Assembly: GCA_027451745.1 (NCBI GenBank)
Contig: DAIDIP010000009.1
Coordinates: 1-64,000 of the forward strand
DNA: 64,000 nt
Source of the DNA: Candidatus Melainabacteria bacterium
GTDB lineage: Bacteria > Cyanobacteriota > Vampirovibrionia > Obscuribacterales > Obscuribacteraceae
Direction of reading: 5' to 3'
Shown here: piece by piece, positions 16,465 through 25,669 of the stretch
Layout of the letters: every line of letters starts with the position of its first letter
Numbering within the stretch: position 1 is the stretch's first letter
Position numbers and translations under genes: made by a program
The notes under the pieces: model-generated
Told to the model about the DNA's origin: nothing
What the model saw: the letters and a program-made list of their open reading frames with translations, nothing else
Database searches by the model: none

Positions 16465-18282
16465 ATGTCGGAAAATCAAAATTACGAAACTCATGAATGT
16501 GATGTATTAGTTATTGGCGCTGGTGGCGCTGGATTACGAGCAGCAATTGAAGCTTCAGCACAAGGTGTGTCCGTTGCACTGGTTTGCAAATCTCTTTTAG
16601 GTAAGGCCCATACTGTAATGGCAGAAGGCGGAATAGCAGCAGCTTTAGCTAATGTAGATGCTGAAGATAATTGGAAAACACATTTTCGCGATACCATGCT
16701 GGGCGGAAAAATGCTCAACAATTGGCGTATGGCTCAATTACATGCCCAAGAAGCGCCATTACGAGTAAAAGAACTCGAACATTGGGGGGCTGTTTTTGAT
16801 CGCACTAAAGACGGCAAAATTCTTCAAAGAGCCTTCGGTGGTCATACTTATAAAAGACTCTGTCATGTCGGTGATCGTACTGGATTAGAAATGATCCGAA
16901 CTTTGCAAGATCGTGGCATACACCAAGGCATAGACGTATATATGGAATGCACTATTACCAAGCTATTAAAAGATGGTGATCGTATATCGGGAGCTTTTGG
17001 TTATTATCGTGAAGACGGTCGTTATGTACTTTTTCAAGCCAAAGCAGTAATTTTAGCTACCGGTGGAGTAGGTAAATCTTTTTCTGTTACCTCTAATTCT
17101 TGGGAGTACACAGGAGACGGACAAGCATTAGCATATGAAGCTGGTGCAGATTTAATAGATATGGAATTTGTGCAATTTCATCCCACCGGTATGGTCTGGC
17201 CACCAGGCGTACGTGGTCTTCTTGTAACTGAGGGTGTACGAGGAGAAGGCGGTATTTTACGCAATACGAACGGCGAACGTTTTATGTTTAAATACATTCC
17301 TGAAGCAAACAAAAAAGATTTTGCTGAAACTGATGAAGAAGCAGCACGTTGGGTAGAAGCGGCCGTAAACGGACAAAAGACCGACGCAAGACGTCCACCT
17401 GAATTATCTACAAGAGACAATGTTGCTCGCTCAATTTATACAGAAGTAAAAGAAGGCAGGGGCTCAGAGCACGGTGGGGTCTATCTTGATATTAGCTATC
17501 AAGATCCAGAACGCGTAAAGAAAAAATTGCCATCTATGTACCATCAATTTAAAGACTTAGCTGATGTTGATATAACTGCTCAACCAATGGAGGTTGGGCC
17601 AACCATGCACTACATAATGGGTGGTATACGCGTTGATGCAGACACTCAAGCTAGTCGCGTTCCGGGACTATTTGCTGCCGGTGAATGTAGCGGTGGTATG
17701 CATGGAGCTAATCGTTTAGGCGGTAATTCACTCTCTGACTTGCTTGTATTTGGCCAACTAGCAGGCGCTGGCGCAGCCAATTATGCAAAAAGCTTATCTT
17801 CCACCCCTTCAGTATCCAACGAACAAATCAAATCTGCTATTGATGATCTCGAAGAACCATTTAAAGCAGACAAAAATGTCAATCCTTTTGACCTGCACAA
17901 AGAGCTAAATCAAATCATGAGCACTTATGTAGGTATTTTCCGTGAAGAAGAAGATCTGAGGACTGGCTTAGAAAAACTAAACCAATTAAAAGAAAAAATA
18001 AAACATGCTTCTTCTTCACCAAATAAAATCTATAACCCTGGCTGGCACCTTTGCCGAGACTTACAACATATGATGATTTCTTCTGAAGCAATTACTCGCG
18101 GTGCTCTTAATCGTAAAGAAAGTCGCGGTGCTCATAGCCGACTGGACTATCCTGCAACTGATCCTGAATATGGTAAATGCAATACTTCTATTTTCCAACA
18201 AGGCGATGAAATGAAAGTCGAAATGACCCCATGCCCAGAAATGCCTTGCGAATTAAAAGAATTATTTGAAAAGAAACACTAG
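16465..18282 (+). CDS. sdhA: Succinate dehydrogenase / fumarate reductase flavoprotein subunit
   Basis: Catalytic subunit of complex II, oxidising succinate to fumarate with covalently bound FAD. The dinucleotide fold is CDVLVIGAGGAGLRAAIEAS, the FAD-attachment region is FGGHTYKRLCHVGDRTG, and active-site stretches FVQFHPTGMV and MHGANRLGGNSLSDLLVFG are clear. The ATG at 16465 has AGGA upstream; a TTG two codons earlier is less likely. About 605 residues is normal. It overlaps a possible GTG of sdhB and lies 21 bases after sdhC, so the three genes form one operon. Confidence 0.96.
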   Translation: MSENQNYETHECDVLVIGAGGAGLRAAIEASAQGVSVALVCKSLLGKAHTVMAEGGIAAALANVDAEDNWKTHFRDTMLGGKMLNNWRMAQLHAQEAPLRVKELEHWGAVFDRTKDGKILQRAFGGHTYKRLCHVGDRTGLEMIRTLQDRGIHQGIDVYMECTITKLLKDGDRISGAFGYYREDGRYVLFQAKAVILATGGVGKSFSVTSNSWEYTGDGQALAYEAGADLIDMEFVQFHPTGMVWPPGVRGLLVTEGVRGEGGILRNTNGERFMFKYIPEANKKDFAETDEEAARWVEAAVNGQKTDARRPPELSTRDNVARSIYTEVKEGRGSEHGGVYLDISYQDPERVKKKLPSMYHQFKDLADVDITAQPMEVGPTMHYIMGGIRVDADTQASRVPGLFAAGECSGGMHGANRLGGNSLSDLLVFGQLAGAGAANYAKSLSSTPSVSNEQIKSAIDDLEEPFKADKNVNPFDLHKELNQIMSTYVGIFREEEDLRTGLEKLNQLKEKIKHASSSPNKIYNPGWHLCRDLQHMMISSEAITRGALNRKESRGAHSRLDYPATDPEYGKCNTSIFQQGDEMKVEMTPCPEMPCELKELFEKKH

Positions 18283-18296
18283 TGAAGGGAAAAAAC

Positions 18297-19043
18297 ATGC
18301 CTGAAGCAACACTAAAAGTTTTCCGCAGCAAAGGTGATACTAACACCTTTGAAACATACAAAGTTCCAATAGAAGATGGTATGGTCATTTTAGATGCTAT
18401 CCATTACATTCAACAACATTATGCTCCTGACCTAGCTGTACGCTGGAATTGTAAGGCAGCAAAATGTGGGTCCTGCAGTGCTGAAGTAAATGGCAAACCT
18501 AGCTTAATGTGCAAAACTCGTATGGACGACTTTACTACTGGCGAAGAAATTACAGTTGAACCACTAAGAACTTTCCCACTTGTAAAAGATCTAGTTACAG
18601 ACGTCTCATGGAATTACCAAGTCAACAAAAAGATTCCACCCTTCACCACAAACGACAATGGGGAATGGGTCATTTACCAAGAAGATATTGAACGTGTGCA
18701 AGAATTTCGCAAATGCATAGAATGTTTTCTATGCCAAGATGTTTGTCACGTACTGCGTGATCATGATCGCAAAGATGCTTTTATGGGCCCGCGCTTTTTA
18801 GTACGTACCGCCGGTTTAGACATGCATCCAAAAGACACTCTCAATCGCAGTAAATACGTCAAAGAACAAGGCGGCATCGGTTTATGCAATATCACCAAAT
18901 GCTGTAGTGAAGTTTGTCCAGAAGAAATTCATATTACCGACAATGCAATTATTCCAATGAAAGAGCGTGTAGTTGATCAATTCTATGATCCAGTCACTAT
19001 GTTCTTAAATAAAATATTCAACAATAAAAAGAAATTGGTCTAA
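18297..19043 (+). CDS. sdhB: Succinate dehydrogenase / fumarate reductase iron-sulfur subunit
   Basis: Electron-transfer subunit of complex II. The [2Fe-2S] ligands lie in NCKAAKCGSCSAEVNGKPSL plus a further Cys in MCKTR. The [4Fe-4S] and [3Fe-4S] clusters are served by CIECFLCQDVCHV and by CNITKCCSEVCPEEIH. The ATG at 18297 has GAAGGG eight bases upstream and is preferred to an in-frame GTG at 18282. At 248 residues the length is normal. It ends the sdh operon, with only 12 bases separating it from the convergent zinc-ribbon gene. Confidence 0.96.
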   Translation: MPEATLKVFRSKGDTNTFETYKVPIEDGMVILDAIHYIQQHYAPDLAVRWNCKAAKCGSCSAEVNGKPSLMCKTRMDDFTTGEEITVEPLRTFPLVKDLVTDVSWNYQVNKKIPPFTTNDNGEWVIYQEDIERVQEFRKCIECFLCQDVCHVLRDHDRKDAFMGPRFLVRTAGLDMHPKDTLNRSKYVKEQGGIGLCNITKCCSEVCPEEIHITDNAIIPMKERVVDQFYDPVTMFLNKIFNNKKKLV

Positions 19044-19055
19044 TTTTGCTACTTA

Positions 19056-19673
19056 TTACTGTTCAGTAGTAGTACTTTGATCGGATTCGCTAGATTTGTT
19101 TTCGCCAGTATTTGTTTCATCACTGCTATCTGAAGATCCAACAGCGACACTATATGTAATAGTGGCATGTGAATGACTATCGTTTAAAGTAAGTGTTCCA
19201 ATCTGTGCAGGAACCATAAGCGACTTTACGGGCTCAACAATCGACTTTCTAATACTTGGGTCTTTTAAATTAACATCAATAGTCAACTCAACAGGTTGTG
19301 GGTAACTACGATCCACCGTTTTCTCTCCTGCCATATAAACAAATTTGCAAATTTTAGATTGCCCAGAGACATTTTGCAAAATAGCATTTTCCAGTTTTTC
19401 TCTAGCCGCTGGCGGGGCTAAAGCAGCGTCGCCCGGAGGAGGCTCCGGTCCGCGCTTAATCAATTGTCCAACCCAACTATTTTGTATAGCGTAAAAAAGT
19501 AGTCCACCAATTAGAAGCACAATTAAGATCAAGCCAAGAGGATTAAATGGCTTTCTGTACTCTTGCATGGACTGCCCCTGAAATTCTGGCCTGACTTGTT
19601 GTTTCTGTCCGCAAACCGGACAAAAAGCTTCATGCCCGTGTAATGGAACTTGGCATTGAGGACAGTCATGCAT
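19056..19673 (-). CDS. Zinc-ribbon membrane protein, hypothetical
   Basis: Protein of 205 residues. The N-terminus holds a zinc ribbon (CPQCQVPLHG...CPVCGQKQ, residues 4-24), followed by a Pro-rich linker, one membrane helix (LGLILIVLLIGGLLFYAI, about 47-64) and an extracytoplasmic region with a beta-rich segment (VELTIDVNLKDPS, IGTLTLNDSHSHATITYSVA) and an acidic Ser/Thr-rich tail. The layout of a cytoplasmic zinc ribbon joined to an outer domain recurs among bacterial envelope proteins of unknown role. No partner genes help. Confidence 0.65.
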   Translation of the reverse strand: MHDCPQCQVPLHGHEAFCPVCGQKQQVRPEFQGQSMQEYRKPFNPLGLILIVLLIGGLLFYAIQNSWVGQLIKRGPEPPPGDAALAPPAAREKLENAILQNVSGQSKICKFVYMAGEKTVDRSYPQPVELTIDVNLKDPSIRKSIVEPVKSLMVPAQIGTLTLNDSHSHATITYSVAVGSSDSSDETNTGENKSSESDQSTTTEQ

Positions 19674-19870
19674 ATGTAAATACTCGCAAATCTAAGTTAC
19701 GAATAATGTTTTACCATAATCCGATTATCTATGTACAAAAGAGACAAAATCCCGGTTTATCCTTAATTGCACCAATTTTAGCTAACATATCATCTCTATA
19801 TAAAAAGTAGGCGAGTGAATGATAAAATCAATGGGTTATAAACCTTCCTTAAATAAATCTCGGTTTTGTT

Positions 19871-21229
19871 ATGTCCAAATATCTCAAGTTTAGCCTTTTA
19901 ACCACCATATTGATTTTTGGACAAACAGTAATGCTAGAGGTATATGCTGACACTTCTGCAATTAATATTGATCAAGCATTGTCTAAGTTGGAAAATAGAT
20001 TTTTTGAACATCAATATTCTACCGATGACGATTCAGATCGCATCGATCGCCTTGAAAAATTTGTATTTGGTTGCACACAAAGCGGCTCAACAGTCGGTCG
20101 AGTACAACATCTGGTATCTACACTTCCAGATGAAACTTTGACTAAAATTGCTAATTCTCCTGCTAATTCTAATGATACATCTAGCTATGCTGCAACTAAT
20201 GCACAACTCCCCAGCACTACTAGCAGTGGCACATCTGAGAATTATCCAGACACTAGTAATGATACAGATCAAGCCAGTAATACTCCTGCAGGCCGCGCCT
20301 TCGATTACTCATCCTATCCTAGTGTCACTACTCTCGAGCAACAAATATTCAATCACACTTACACTAATGATACTCTCCCTCAAAGATTGAACCGTCTGGA
20401 GACAAAAGCTTTTGGTGCACCTTCAAAAAGTAATGATTTAAGTCAAAGAGTGGATAATTTAGAAAGTTACGAACAAAGACACGATATTTATGGTGAAAAT
20501 AAAATGGCTAACAATACCAGCCATACATTTGCTTTTGCACCTGTTAGTCACCCAGTACAAAACATGAATAACTCTGAAAGTAGTGATAATGAACAAGATG
20601 ATGTACCAAGCAAACCTCGTGAATATATCAGTAAAACCGGATCATTCGTAGGCAGCGTGGAGGAACGAGTTTCTATGATGGAAGCTCAGTCTTTTGGTCA
20701 TACTTATCCTGATCGTCCGCTCGACAAACGTTTAAGCAAACTAGAAAAAAAATTATTGCCCAATCAAAATAATGCACAGTTAGGATTATTTGAACGTACA
20801 GGAAAATTATGGGCAGCTCTTCACCCAGCCGACAAAAATAAAGTAGATCAGTTCTTGGCAAATAATGAACTGGTAGACAATCGCATAGTTAGCAAAGACT
20901 CTGCCAATACTACTAACAATTTGCTTGCTAGTTCAAGTAATAATGCTTCTTCTGCGCTGAGTACTGCCAGCACAAACAACAATACTGCAACAACTGCACC
21001 TACAAAGAAACATTCTTGGCTCAGTAAATTAGCTGCTTCAATGGGCAATACTAATAACTCTGGCTATTCAATAGGCAGTACAGGACCAGGCTCAACCCCA
21101 ATTTACAATGCTCCAGGTATGTACAACTACACTGGTGGTCCAACACCAGCAGGTTATACAAGCCGCTCATTTGGAGCAAGTTTTGGTCCAGGCGCAGGAC
21201 CCTTTGGCGTACCAATTGGTTTCTGGTAA
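19871..21229 (+). CDS. Secreted protein with three LE-x(n)-F-x-H-x-Y repeats, hypothetical
   Basis: Unrecognised exported protein of 452 residues. An N-terminal signal peptide (FSLLTTILIFGQTVMLEVYA) is followed by three copies of a unit of about 45 residues: residues 38-81 (LENRFFEHQY...RIDRLEKFVFG), 155-198 (LEQQIFNHTY...RLNRLETKAFG) and about 264-312 (MEAQSFGHTYP...RLSKLEKKLL). The consensus is an LExxxF or MEAQSF start, an aromatic/His-x-Tyr step, then R-L-x-(R/K)-L-E and a second short helix. Between them lie Ser/Thr/Asn-rich linkers. The tail is Gly/Pro/Tyr-rich and probably disordered. It may be a surface or periplasmic scaffold; function unknown. Confidence 0.65.
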   Translation: MSKYLKFSLLTTILIFGQTVMLEVYADTSAINIDQALSKLENRFFEHQYSTDDDSDRIDRLEKFVFGCTQSGSTVGRVQHLVSTLPDETLTKIANSPANSNDTSSYAATNAQLPSTTSSGTSENYPDTSNDTDQASNTPAGRAFDYSSYPSVTTLEQQIFNHTYTNDTLPQRLNRLETKAFGAPSKSNDLSQRVDNLESYEQRHDIYGENKMANNTSHTFAFAPVSHPVQNMNNSESSDNEQDDVPSKPREYISKTGSFVGSVEERVSMMEAQSFGHTYPDRPLDKRLSKLEKKLLPNQNNAQLGLFERTGKLWAALHPADKNKVDQFLANNELVDNRIVSKDSANTTNNLLASSSNNASSALSTASTNNNTATTAPTKKHSWLSKLAASMGNTNNSGYSIGSTGPGSTPIYNAPGMYNYTGGPTPAGYTSRSFGASFGPGAGPFGVPIGFW

Positions 21230-21258
21230 AAATATTTCTAAAGGAAATTATTTCTCGA

Positions 21259-22560
21259 TTACCATTTAAAGAAGCGATGAGCTTTACTAATTAACTTTAT
21301 TCTGTCTGCTGAAACACCAACTTCCTTTGCAATATTGCGCCACTGTGAAATTGCCGTTTGTACTTGGTTAACAATTTCTTTAGCTCGCCCTCTTTTCATT
21401 AATGCCATTTTGGCGAATGCTTCAAAATCTTCAATAACAAAACCATCACGCTTTCCATTCATAGACATTTGATGTTGTCCAGTCCATGGACCAGATGGAT
21501 TGTATGCATACATCATGTCAAACGCTGGTGATAATGACCATTTCCCACCTTTATCCATAAGATAGGCGATATTTTTTGTATGATCATCTTGATTCCTACC
21601 AACAATATTAAACACCATCCGTCGAAATTGTTCCTCAATACTATTCATTGGTAGTTTTAGTCGCTCCATCACTTGGATAGCCTGTTCATAAGAACACGCG
21701 CCTGCTTGATTGAAATCAAAATGAGCCATGGCACATAGCGATTGCATATGAATTTTTTCGCCGTTATCTTTACGATCAAAACGTTTAGCCATAAAGTGAT
21801 TGCGTCCATTTTCCTCAAGAATATGACATTCACTCATTGCAATACCAGCTATTAAAGCCATTTTGTAATATGCATATTCAATCAATCCATAACCACTTGG
21901 ATCATCTAATTCTTTATCTTTGTTACCCGATACACCATCAAATTTCAAAAGCCAATAAGTAAATCCCTGGTCAACCCCTATTTGTCCTGATCGTATTTCA
22001 TTGGTCTGCGGATTCCAAGCAACAATCGCTTTTGCGCGAGCTCCTGCTGCTGATGTACCAACACGCAAAATATCGCTTAACGCTTCTGATTTGCGCTTAT
22101 CATTAAGCGATATTTTGAATTTTTTTTTCTCGCTCAAAATCTCGCTTGCCAATTCAACTAATTCATCTACCTCTATTGGTTTCGACGTTTTAGCCCTTGG
22201 TCCCTTTGCTGGCACAAATTCAAGGGCACCCATTCCGCGATCACCTATATAACAAAGCTTTTCTACAGGATTCATACTATTCTCTGGACGCCCTTGTTGA
22301 GCTAGCCAAGCATTAATAAGGGCGTTGCCAAATTTGTCCGGAAGTGAGTCAGCTAACATTCCCGGCAACCCATGAAACGTTTCTTTGCTAAGCGCTAGAA
22401 AAGAATAAATAGTTCTTGATAAAGGCATCATTAATGGTGCTAATTGAATGCCACTCCTTACAAATTCCGGCTCATATTCAAAAAATGCATAGCCACGATC
22501 CTCATTCCATGAAACCGCTCCAATATTACTACCCCAAAGTTTTACACTTGCTACAGTCAT
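21259..22560 (-). CDS. hipA: HipA-family serine/threonine kinase toxin
   Basis: Toxin of a type II module. HipA kinases phosphorylate targets such as glutamyl-tRNA synthetase to slow growth. The N-terminal half contains the HipA domain (LWGSNIGAVSWNEDRGYAFF...LSRTIYSFL). Kinase landmarks are the P-loop-like VGTSAAGARAKAIVAW, HFMAKRFDR, the catalytic VGRNQDDHTKNIAYL and the metal-binding LSPAFDMMYAYN. At 433 residues it is full length with all key residues in place, so it is probably active. It overlaps the antitoxin gene by four bases (ATGA), typical of coupled modules. Its target cannot be read from the sequence. Confidence 0.93.
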   Translation of the reverse strand: MTVASVKLWGSNIGAVSWNEDRGYAFFEYEPEFVRSGIQLAPLMMPLSRTIYSFLALSKETFHGLPGMLADSLPDKFGNALINAWLAQQGRPENSMNPVEKLCYIGDRGMGALEFVPAKGPRAKTSKPIEVDELVELASEILSEKKKFKISLNDKRKSEALSDILRVGTSAAGARAKAIVAWNPQTNEIRSGQIGVDQGFTYWLLKFDGVSGNKDKELDDPSGYGLIEYAYYKMALIAGIAMSECHILEENGRNHFMAKRFDRKDNGEKIHMQSLCAMAHFDFNQAGACSYEQAIQVMERLKLPMNSIEEQFRRMVFNIVGRNQDDHTKNIAYLMDKGGKWSLSPAFDMMYAYNPSGPWTGQHQMSMNGKRDGFVIEDFEAFAKMALMKRGRAKEIVNQVQTAISQWRNIAKEVGVSADRIKLISKAHRFFKW

Positions 22561-22910
22561 GATTCATCATTCCATTTCCAAGGAGCTGATTGCCTCTGTC
22601 TTTTAGCCTTCCGCGGTGAAGCACGTAATCGCTTTTTCTTGCCTGATTTTATTTGTTCAATTGGGCTGATTGGTGGATAGCTTACTAGTTGATCAAGGTG
22701 ATGAATAATTCCCAGTGCTCGTAATATCCGAATAAAATTGGACAATTGTATTGAATACCCTTGTTCAATTCTATAAATTGTATTTATTCCAGTTCCAGAT
22801 TCTTTTGCCAGCTCGCCCTGCGTGAAATTCCGATTAATACGCTGCCTGGCAATACGTTTACCTAATTCTTCCAATATTGCCTGGTCAGAAGCTTCAATTT
22901 GAATATCCAC
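22557..22910 (-). CDS. hipB: HipB-like XRE antitoxin
   Basis: DNA-binding antitoxin of 117 residues paired with hipA. The XRE helix-turn-helix covers about residues 12-66, with QRINRNFTQGELAKESGTG and NTIYRIEQGYSIQLSNFIRI. The C-terminus is strongly basic (KSGKKKRLRASPRKAKRQR) and longer than in E. coli HipB, which may add DNA or toxin contacts. By family knowledge it should neutralise HipA and repress its own promoter. Inverted repeats at 22966-23015, just upstream, look like its operators. Confidence 0.9.
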   Translation of the reverse strand: MDIQIEASDQAILEELGKRIARQRINRNFTQGELAKESGTGINTIYRIEQGYSIQLSNFIRILRALGIIHHLDQLVSYPPISPIEQIKSGKKKRLRASPRKAKRQRQSAPWKWNDES

Positions 22911-22965
22911 AACCCACCACTTTTAAAGGATAAAGGGTATTTATTTACTTATTCTATCATTTTTG

Positions 22966-23015
22966 GTGGATTAATACAAGTCAATTAATCCACTATTATT
23001 AATGGATTAATTGAC
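22966..23015. promoter_or_regulatory. Predicted HipB operator: three half-sites
   Basis: GTGGATTAAT (22966-22975) and ATTAATCCAC (22984-22993) are perfect 10-bp inverted arms. The middle arm also pairs with a third copy: GTCAATTAATCCA (22980-22992) and TGGATTAATTGAC (23003-23015) are perfect over 13 bp. Half-site centres are about 18-23 bases apart. The cluster starts 56 bases upstream of the hipB start, the usual place for autoregulation. Confidence 0.7.
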
Positions 23016-23096
23016 ATCTGTCTAAACAATATTAGTTGAAGCCACATGGCTTAGCGATTCATAATTTGGGAACGCTAGCACTTGTATATATTTAGG

Positions 23097-23822
23097 TTAT
23101 TTATTCGGTATCATACGCACAAAGCGTTCGGTAATTAGTTGCGGTCTAGTAATAGCTGATCCAACAACTACAGCAAACGCACCATATCTAAATGCTTTTT
23201 TTACTTCTTCTGGGTGCCAAACACGTCCTTCAAGAATTACTGGCACGTCAATATGCTCAACTAATTTTTTTAGCAAATCCAAACCTGGACCTACTGAAGT
23301 CATTTGTTCCGTTTCTTTTGTATAACCAAAAAGTGTAGTAGAAACTAGATCAGCACCACAAGAATAAGCATTCATACCTTCTTCAAAGGTACTTATATCT
23401 GCCCACACCGGCTTTATAAGCTCATTATGAACACGAGATATTGTTTCCTTCAGACTAAGATTATCTGGTCGAGGTCTGCTGGTTGCATCCAGGGCAATAA
23501 TATCGCAGCCTGCTTCAGCAAGACTTTTTGCTTCAGCATAAGACGACGTAATATAAACTTTGTTCAAACGCTCATTTTCTTTTACCGTTTTCGACTTAGT
23601 AAGACCTATTATTGGTAAGTGAGTCGCAGCGCGGACAGACTTTATGTTTTCCACTCCTTCAAGACGCAAGGCCTTAGCACCACCCATAATGGCGGACAAA
23701 GCTAACGCTTTAATATGTTCAGGAGAATCGAGTGGTTCTCCTGAACTGGCCTGACAAGACACTATCAATATTTTTTTTAGCGTATTAATTACTGAATAAG
23801 TGGAAGATTTTATACTTTGCAT
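23097..23822 (-). CDS. nanE: Putative N-acetylmannosamine-6-phosphate 2-epimerase
   Basis: TIM-barrel protein of 241 residues resembling NanE, which converts ManNAc-6-P to GlcNAc-6-P. Visible are LIVSCQASSGEPLDSPEHI (family start), AIMGGAKALRLEGVENIK, PIIGLTKSK, AGCDIIALDATSRPRP, VWADISTFEEGMNAYSCGAD, and the phosphate-binding end GAFAVVVGSAITRP. A lysine in GLTKSK is the expected catalytic residue. No sialic acid transporter, lyase or kinase is nearby, so the gene may serve recycling of amino sugars rather than sialic acid use. It is divergent from the M23 peptidase gene. Confidence 0.88.
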   Translation of the reverse strand: MQSIKSSTYSVINTLKKILIVSCQASSGEPLDSPEHIKALALSAIMGGAKALRLEGVENIKSVRAATHLPIIGLTKSKTVKENERLNKVYITSSYAEAKSLAEAGCDIIALDATSRPRPDNLSLKETISRVHNELIKPVWADISTFEEGMNAYSCGADLVSTTLFGYTKETEQMTSVGPGLDLLKKLVEHIDVPVILEGRVWHPEEVKKAFRYGAFAVVVGSAITRPQLITERFVRMIPNK

Positions 23823-23940
23823 TATTAACCTAAGACGGCAACTGTTGAGCTTTTAGTATAATTCGTAACTTTATATTGACAACTAAACTATACATGTGAA
23901 ATAACTATTCAATCTGCTGTATATCAATTTGGACATGAAA

Positions 23941-24029
23941 TTTGGACTAAATGAACCGGTTTTAAGAAAGTCCAAAAACGGCTCCAGCAGTGGTAAACTG
24001 ACGACTCATATTTATACTGACAATTGTCA
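23941..24029. promoter_or_regulatory. Palindromes in the divergent nanE / M23 peptidase region
   Basis: TTTGGACT (23941-23948) and AGTCCAAA (23969-23976) form an 8-bp inverted repeat enclosing the smaller palindrome AACCGGTT. Further on, TGACAATTGTCA (24018-24029) is a perfect 12-bp palindrome ending 17 bases before the peptidase start. Both could be operators; no regulator is assigned. The ATG at 24047 has no clear Shine-Dalgarno sequence. Confidence 0.4.
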
Positions 24030-24046
24030 ATAAGCACATTTATCTG

Positions 24047-25255
24047 ATGAAACAAGACCTTTTCAAAACTTTTTTACCAATCAAATTTGTAGTAGCAGCA
24101 CTTCTTATTACAAATAGTTTTATCGCCTCTCTATACTTGCCTGCAATTGCTAGGGCAATTCTTAATCAGGCAGAAGAACAAAGTCCGGTGGTTTCGGAAG
24201 ATACGCGCACACGCTTAGAACAAATAGAAGCACGCCGCAAAGAATTGCATGAAAGAGCAACTATGGTGCGCAAAAAAGAACAACTGGCTCTTTTACAATT
24301 AAGTCGTATTGAAAACAAGTTGAGCGTAACCAAAGGTGCTCTTACTGCCAGTAAAAGAAAACTTGAAAAGACCCAAGACAAAATTACTGAAGTACAACAA
24401 ACCATAAGTCAGGTCAAAACAGATGAAAGCAGCCTTACAGAACAAGCTGCTCAGCGCTTACGCGAAATCTATGAAGGACAACGTCTAAACTTCATAGAGA
24501 TGCTTATGCAAATTGATTCCCTGCAAACTTTGCTCGATAAATTGTTCTACCAAGAAAAAATTGCTGTTCTTGATAGACAACTTCTAGAATCTCTACGTCT
24601 AAGGGAAGCAGCTCTTGCCCAAAACAAAGATCAGCTCGGAAAACAAAAAAATCAATTGGGAGATTTAGTCTCTACTTTTGCTCGTAAAGCAATGGCTATC
24701 GCCAAAGAAAAATTTGATCAACAACAAATTGCAAACAGACTCAAAACCCAAAGAGCTTTCTACGAACAGGCAGAAAAACAATTAGCTAGCGAATCACATC
24801 AACTTGAAACACAAATTGTGCAAATGGAATCCTCACAACGCAATCATAACCAGCACATGTTTATGGGCAGTGGCCGTTTATCGGCACCTTTAAGAGCCGA
24901 CATAACATCTCCATTTGGTTGGCGCAAACATCCTATTTTTGGCATAAAACGTTTCCACACCGGTATAGACTTGGCTGGACCAAATCACTCAGCTATTCGG
25001 GCAGCTGATAGTGGTAATGTTCTTTATACAGGTTGGTATGGCGGTTACGGCAAAGTTGTCATCGTTAGTCATGGCAAAGGAATGGCTACTTTGTATGCCC
25101 ATTTGTCTAAAATAGCTGCTGCCGTCGGCAACAATATCGCTAAAGGTGATGTTATCGGCTACGAAGGCACAACAGGCTTCTCAACCGGTCCTCACTTACA
25201 TTTTGAAGTACGCATCAATGGCAAACCAAATAATCCAGTGCAATATCTTCGTTAA
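24047..25255 (+). CDS. EnvC-like murein hydrolase activator, peptidase M23 family
   Basis: Envelope protein of 402 residues. The order is a signal or anchor segment (about 12-38, IKFVVAALLITNSFIASLYL), a long coiled coil (about 50-270, rich in Gln, Glu and Lys), and a C-terminal LytM/M23 domain. The metal-ligand regions of M23 are present: RFHTGIDLAG, a His in YAHLSKI, and GPHLHFEVRINGKP. With all zinc ligands kept, it could be an active endopeptidase. EnvC-like proteins instead usually activate amidases at the division site; sequence alone does not decide between the two. It abuts a convergent small gene at its stop. Confidence 0.88.
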   Translation: MKQDLFKTFLPIKFVVAALLITNSFIASLYLPAIARAILNQAEEQSPVVSEDTRTRLEQIEARRKELHERATMVRKKEQLALLQLSRIENKLSVTKGALTASKRKLEKTQDKITEVQQTISQVKTDESSLTEQAAQRLREIYEGQRLNFIEMLMQIDSLQTLLDKLFYQEKIAVLDRQLLESLRLREAALAQNKDQLGKQKNQLGDLVSTFARKAMAIAKEKFDQQQIANRLKTQRAFYEQAEKQLASESHQLETQIVQMESSQRNHNQHMFMGSGRLSAPLRADITSPFGWRKHPIFGIKRFHTGIDLAGPNHSAIRAADSGNVLYTGWYGGYGKVVIVSHGKGMATLYAHLSKIAAAVGNNIAKGDVIGYEGTTGFSTGPHLHFEVRINGKPNNPVQYLR

Positions 25256-25513
25256 TTAGGCTATTCTTGCTACTTTGTTTTGTAATTCTTGAACAAAATC
25301 ATCTTGTCCTAGCAAATAACCACGTCTTGCTTGGTCATCGGTATAAGTTATGACAGCTTCAGTTAAACTATTGAGCAAGCTTAAGGGAACAAATTCGCTC
25401 ACTTGATTAAGCAAACGTTCAACTGCTACCCATTCTTCTGTTTGTAATGGTATGGCATCGTCAAGCCGCGTCATTACAGTATAATTTTGAATTTTTTCGG
25501 CTCTATTATTCAT
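25256..25513 (-). CDS. Small hypothetical protein
   Basis: Unrecognised protein of 85 residues, predicted soluble and largely helical: QTEEWVAVERLLNQVSEF, VPLSLLNSLTEAVITYTDDQ, then RRGYLLGQDDFVQELQNKVA. Its stop lies directly against that of the M23 peptidase gene. The upstream 156 bases to the cca gene hold nothing I can name. The coding quality (regular amphipathic pattern, no odd composition) supports a real gene, but its function is unknown. Confidence 0.55.
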   Translation of the reverse strand: MNNRAEKIQNYTVMTRLDDAIPLQTEEWVAVERLLNQVSEFVPLSLLNSLTEAVITYTDDQARRGYLLGQDDFVQELQNKVARIA

Positions 25514-25669
25514 TTGGCACCATATCCTTTCAGCAAAATTCAGAACGGATACCTACGCCTGCGCAATCTGCTATATATGCTGACGCATTTTCCTACTAGT
25601 TTTATGCCCGAGAATTATTGTTCTAAGCATTAAACGCACTTGCCAAGCAGATCATTATTCTTTAATTAG

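Noticed and set aside
19871-21229. CRISPR-like or tandem DNA repeats
   Set aside because: The repeats are at protein level only, with irregular spacing and low DNA identity.
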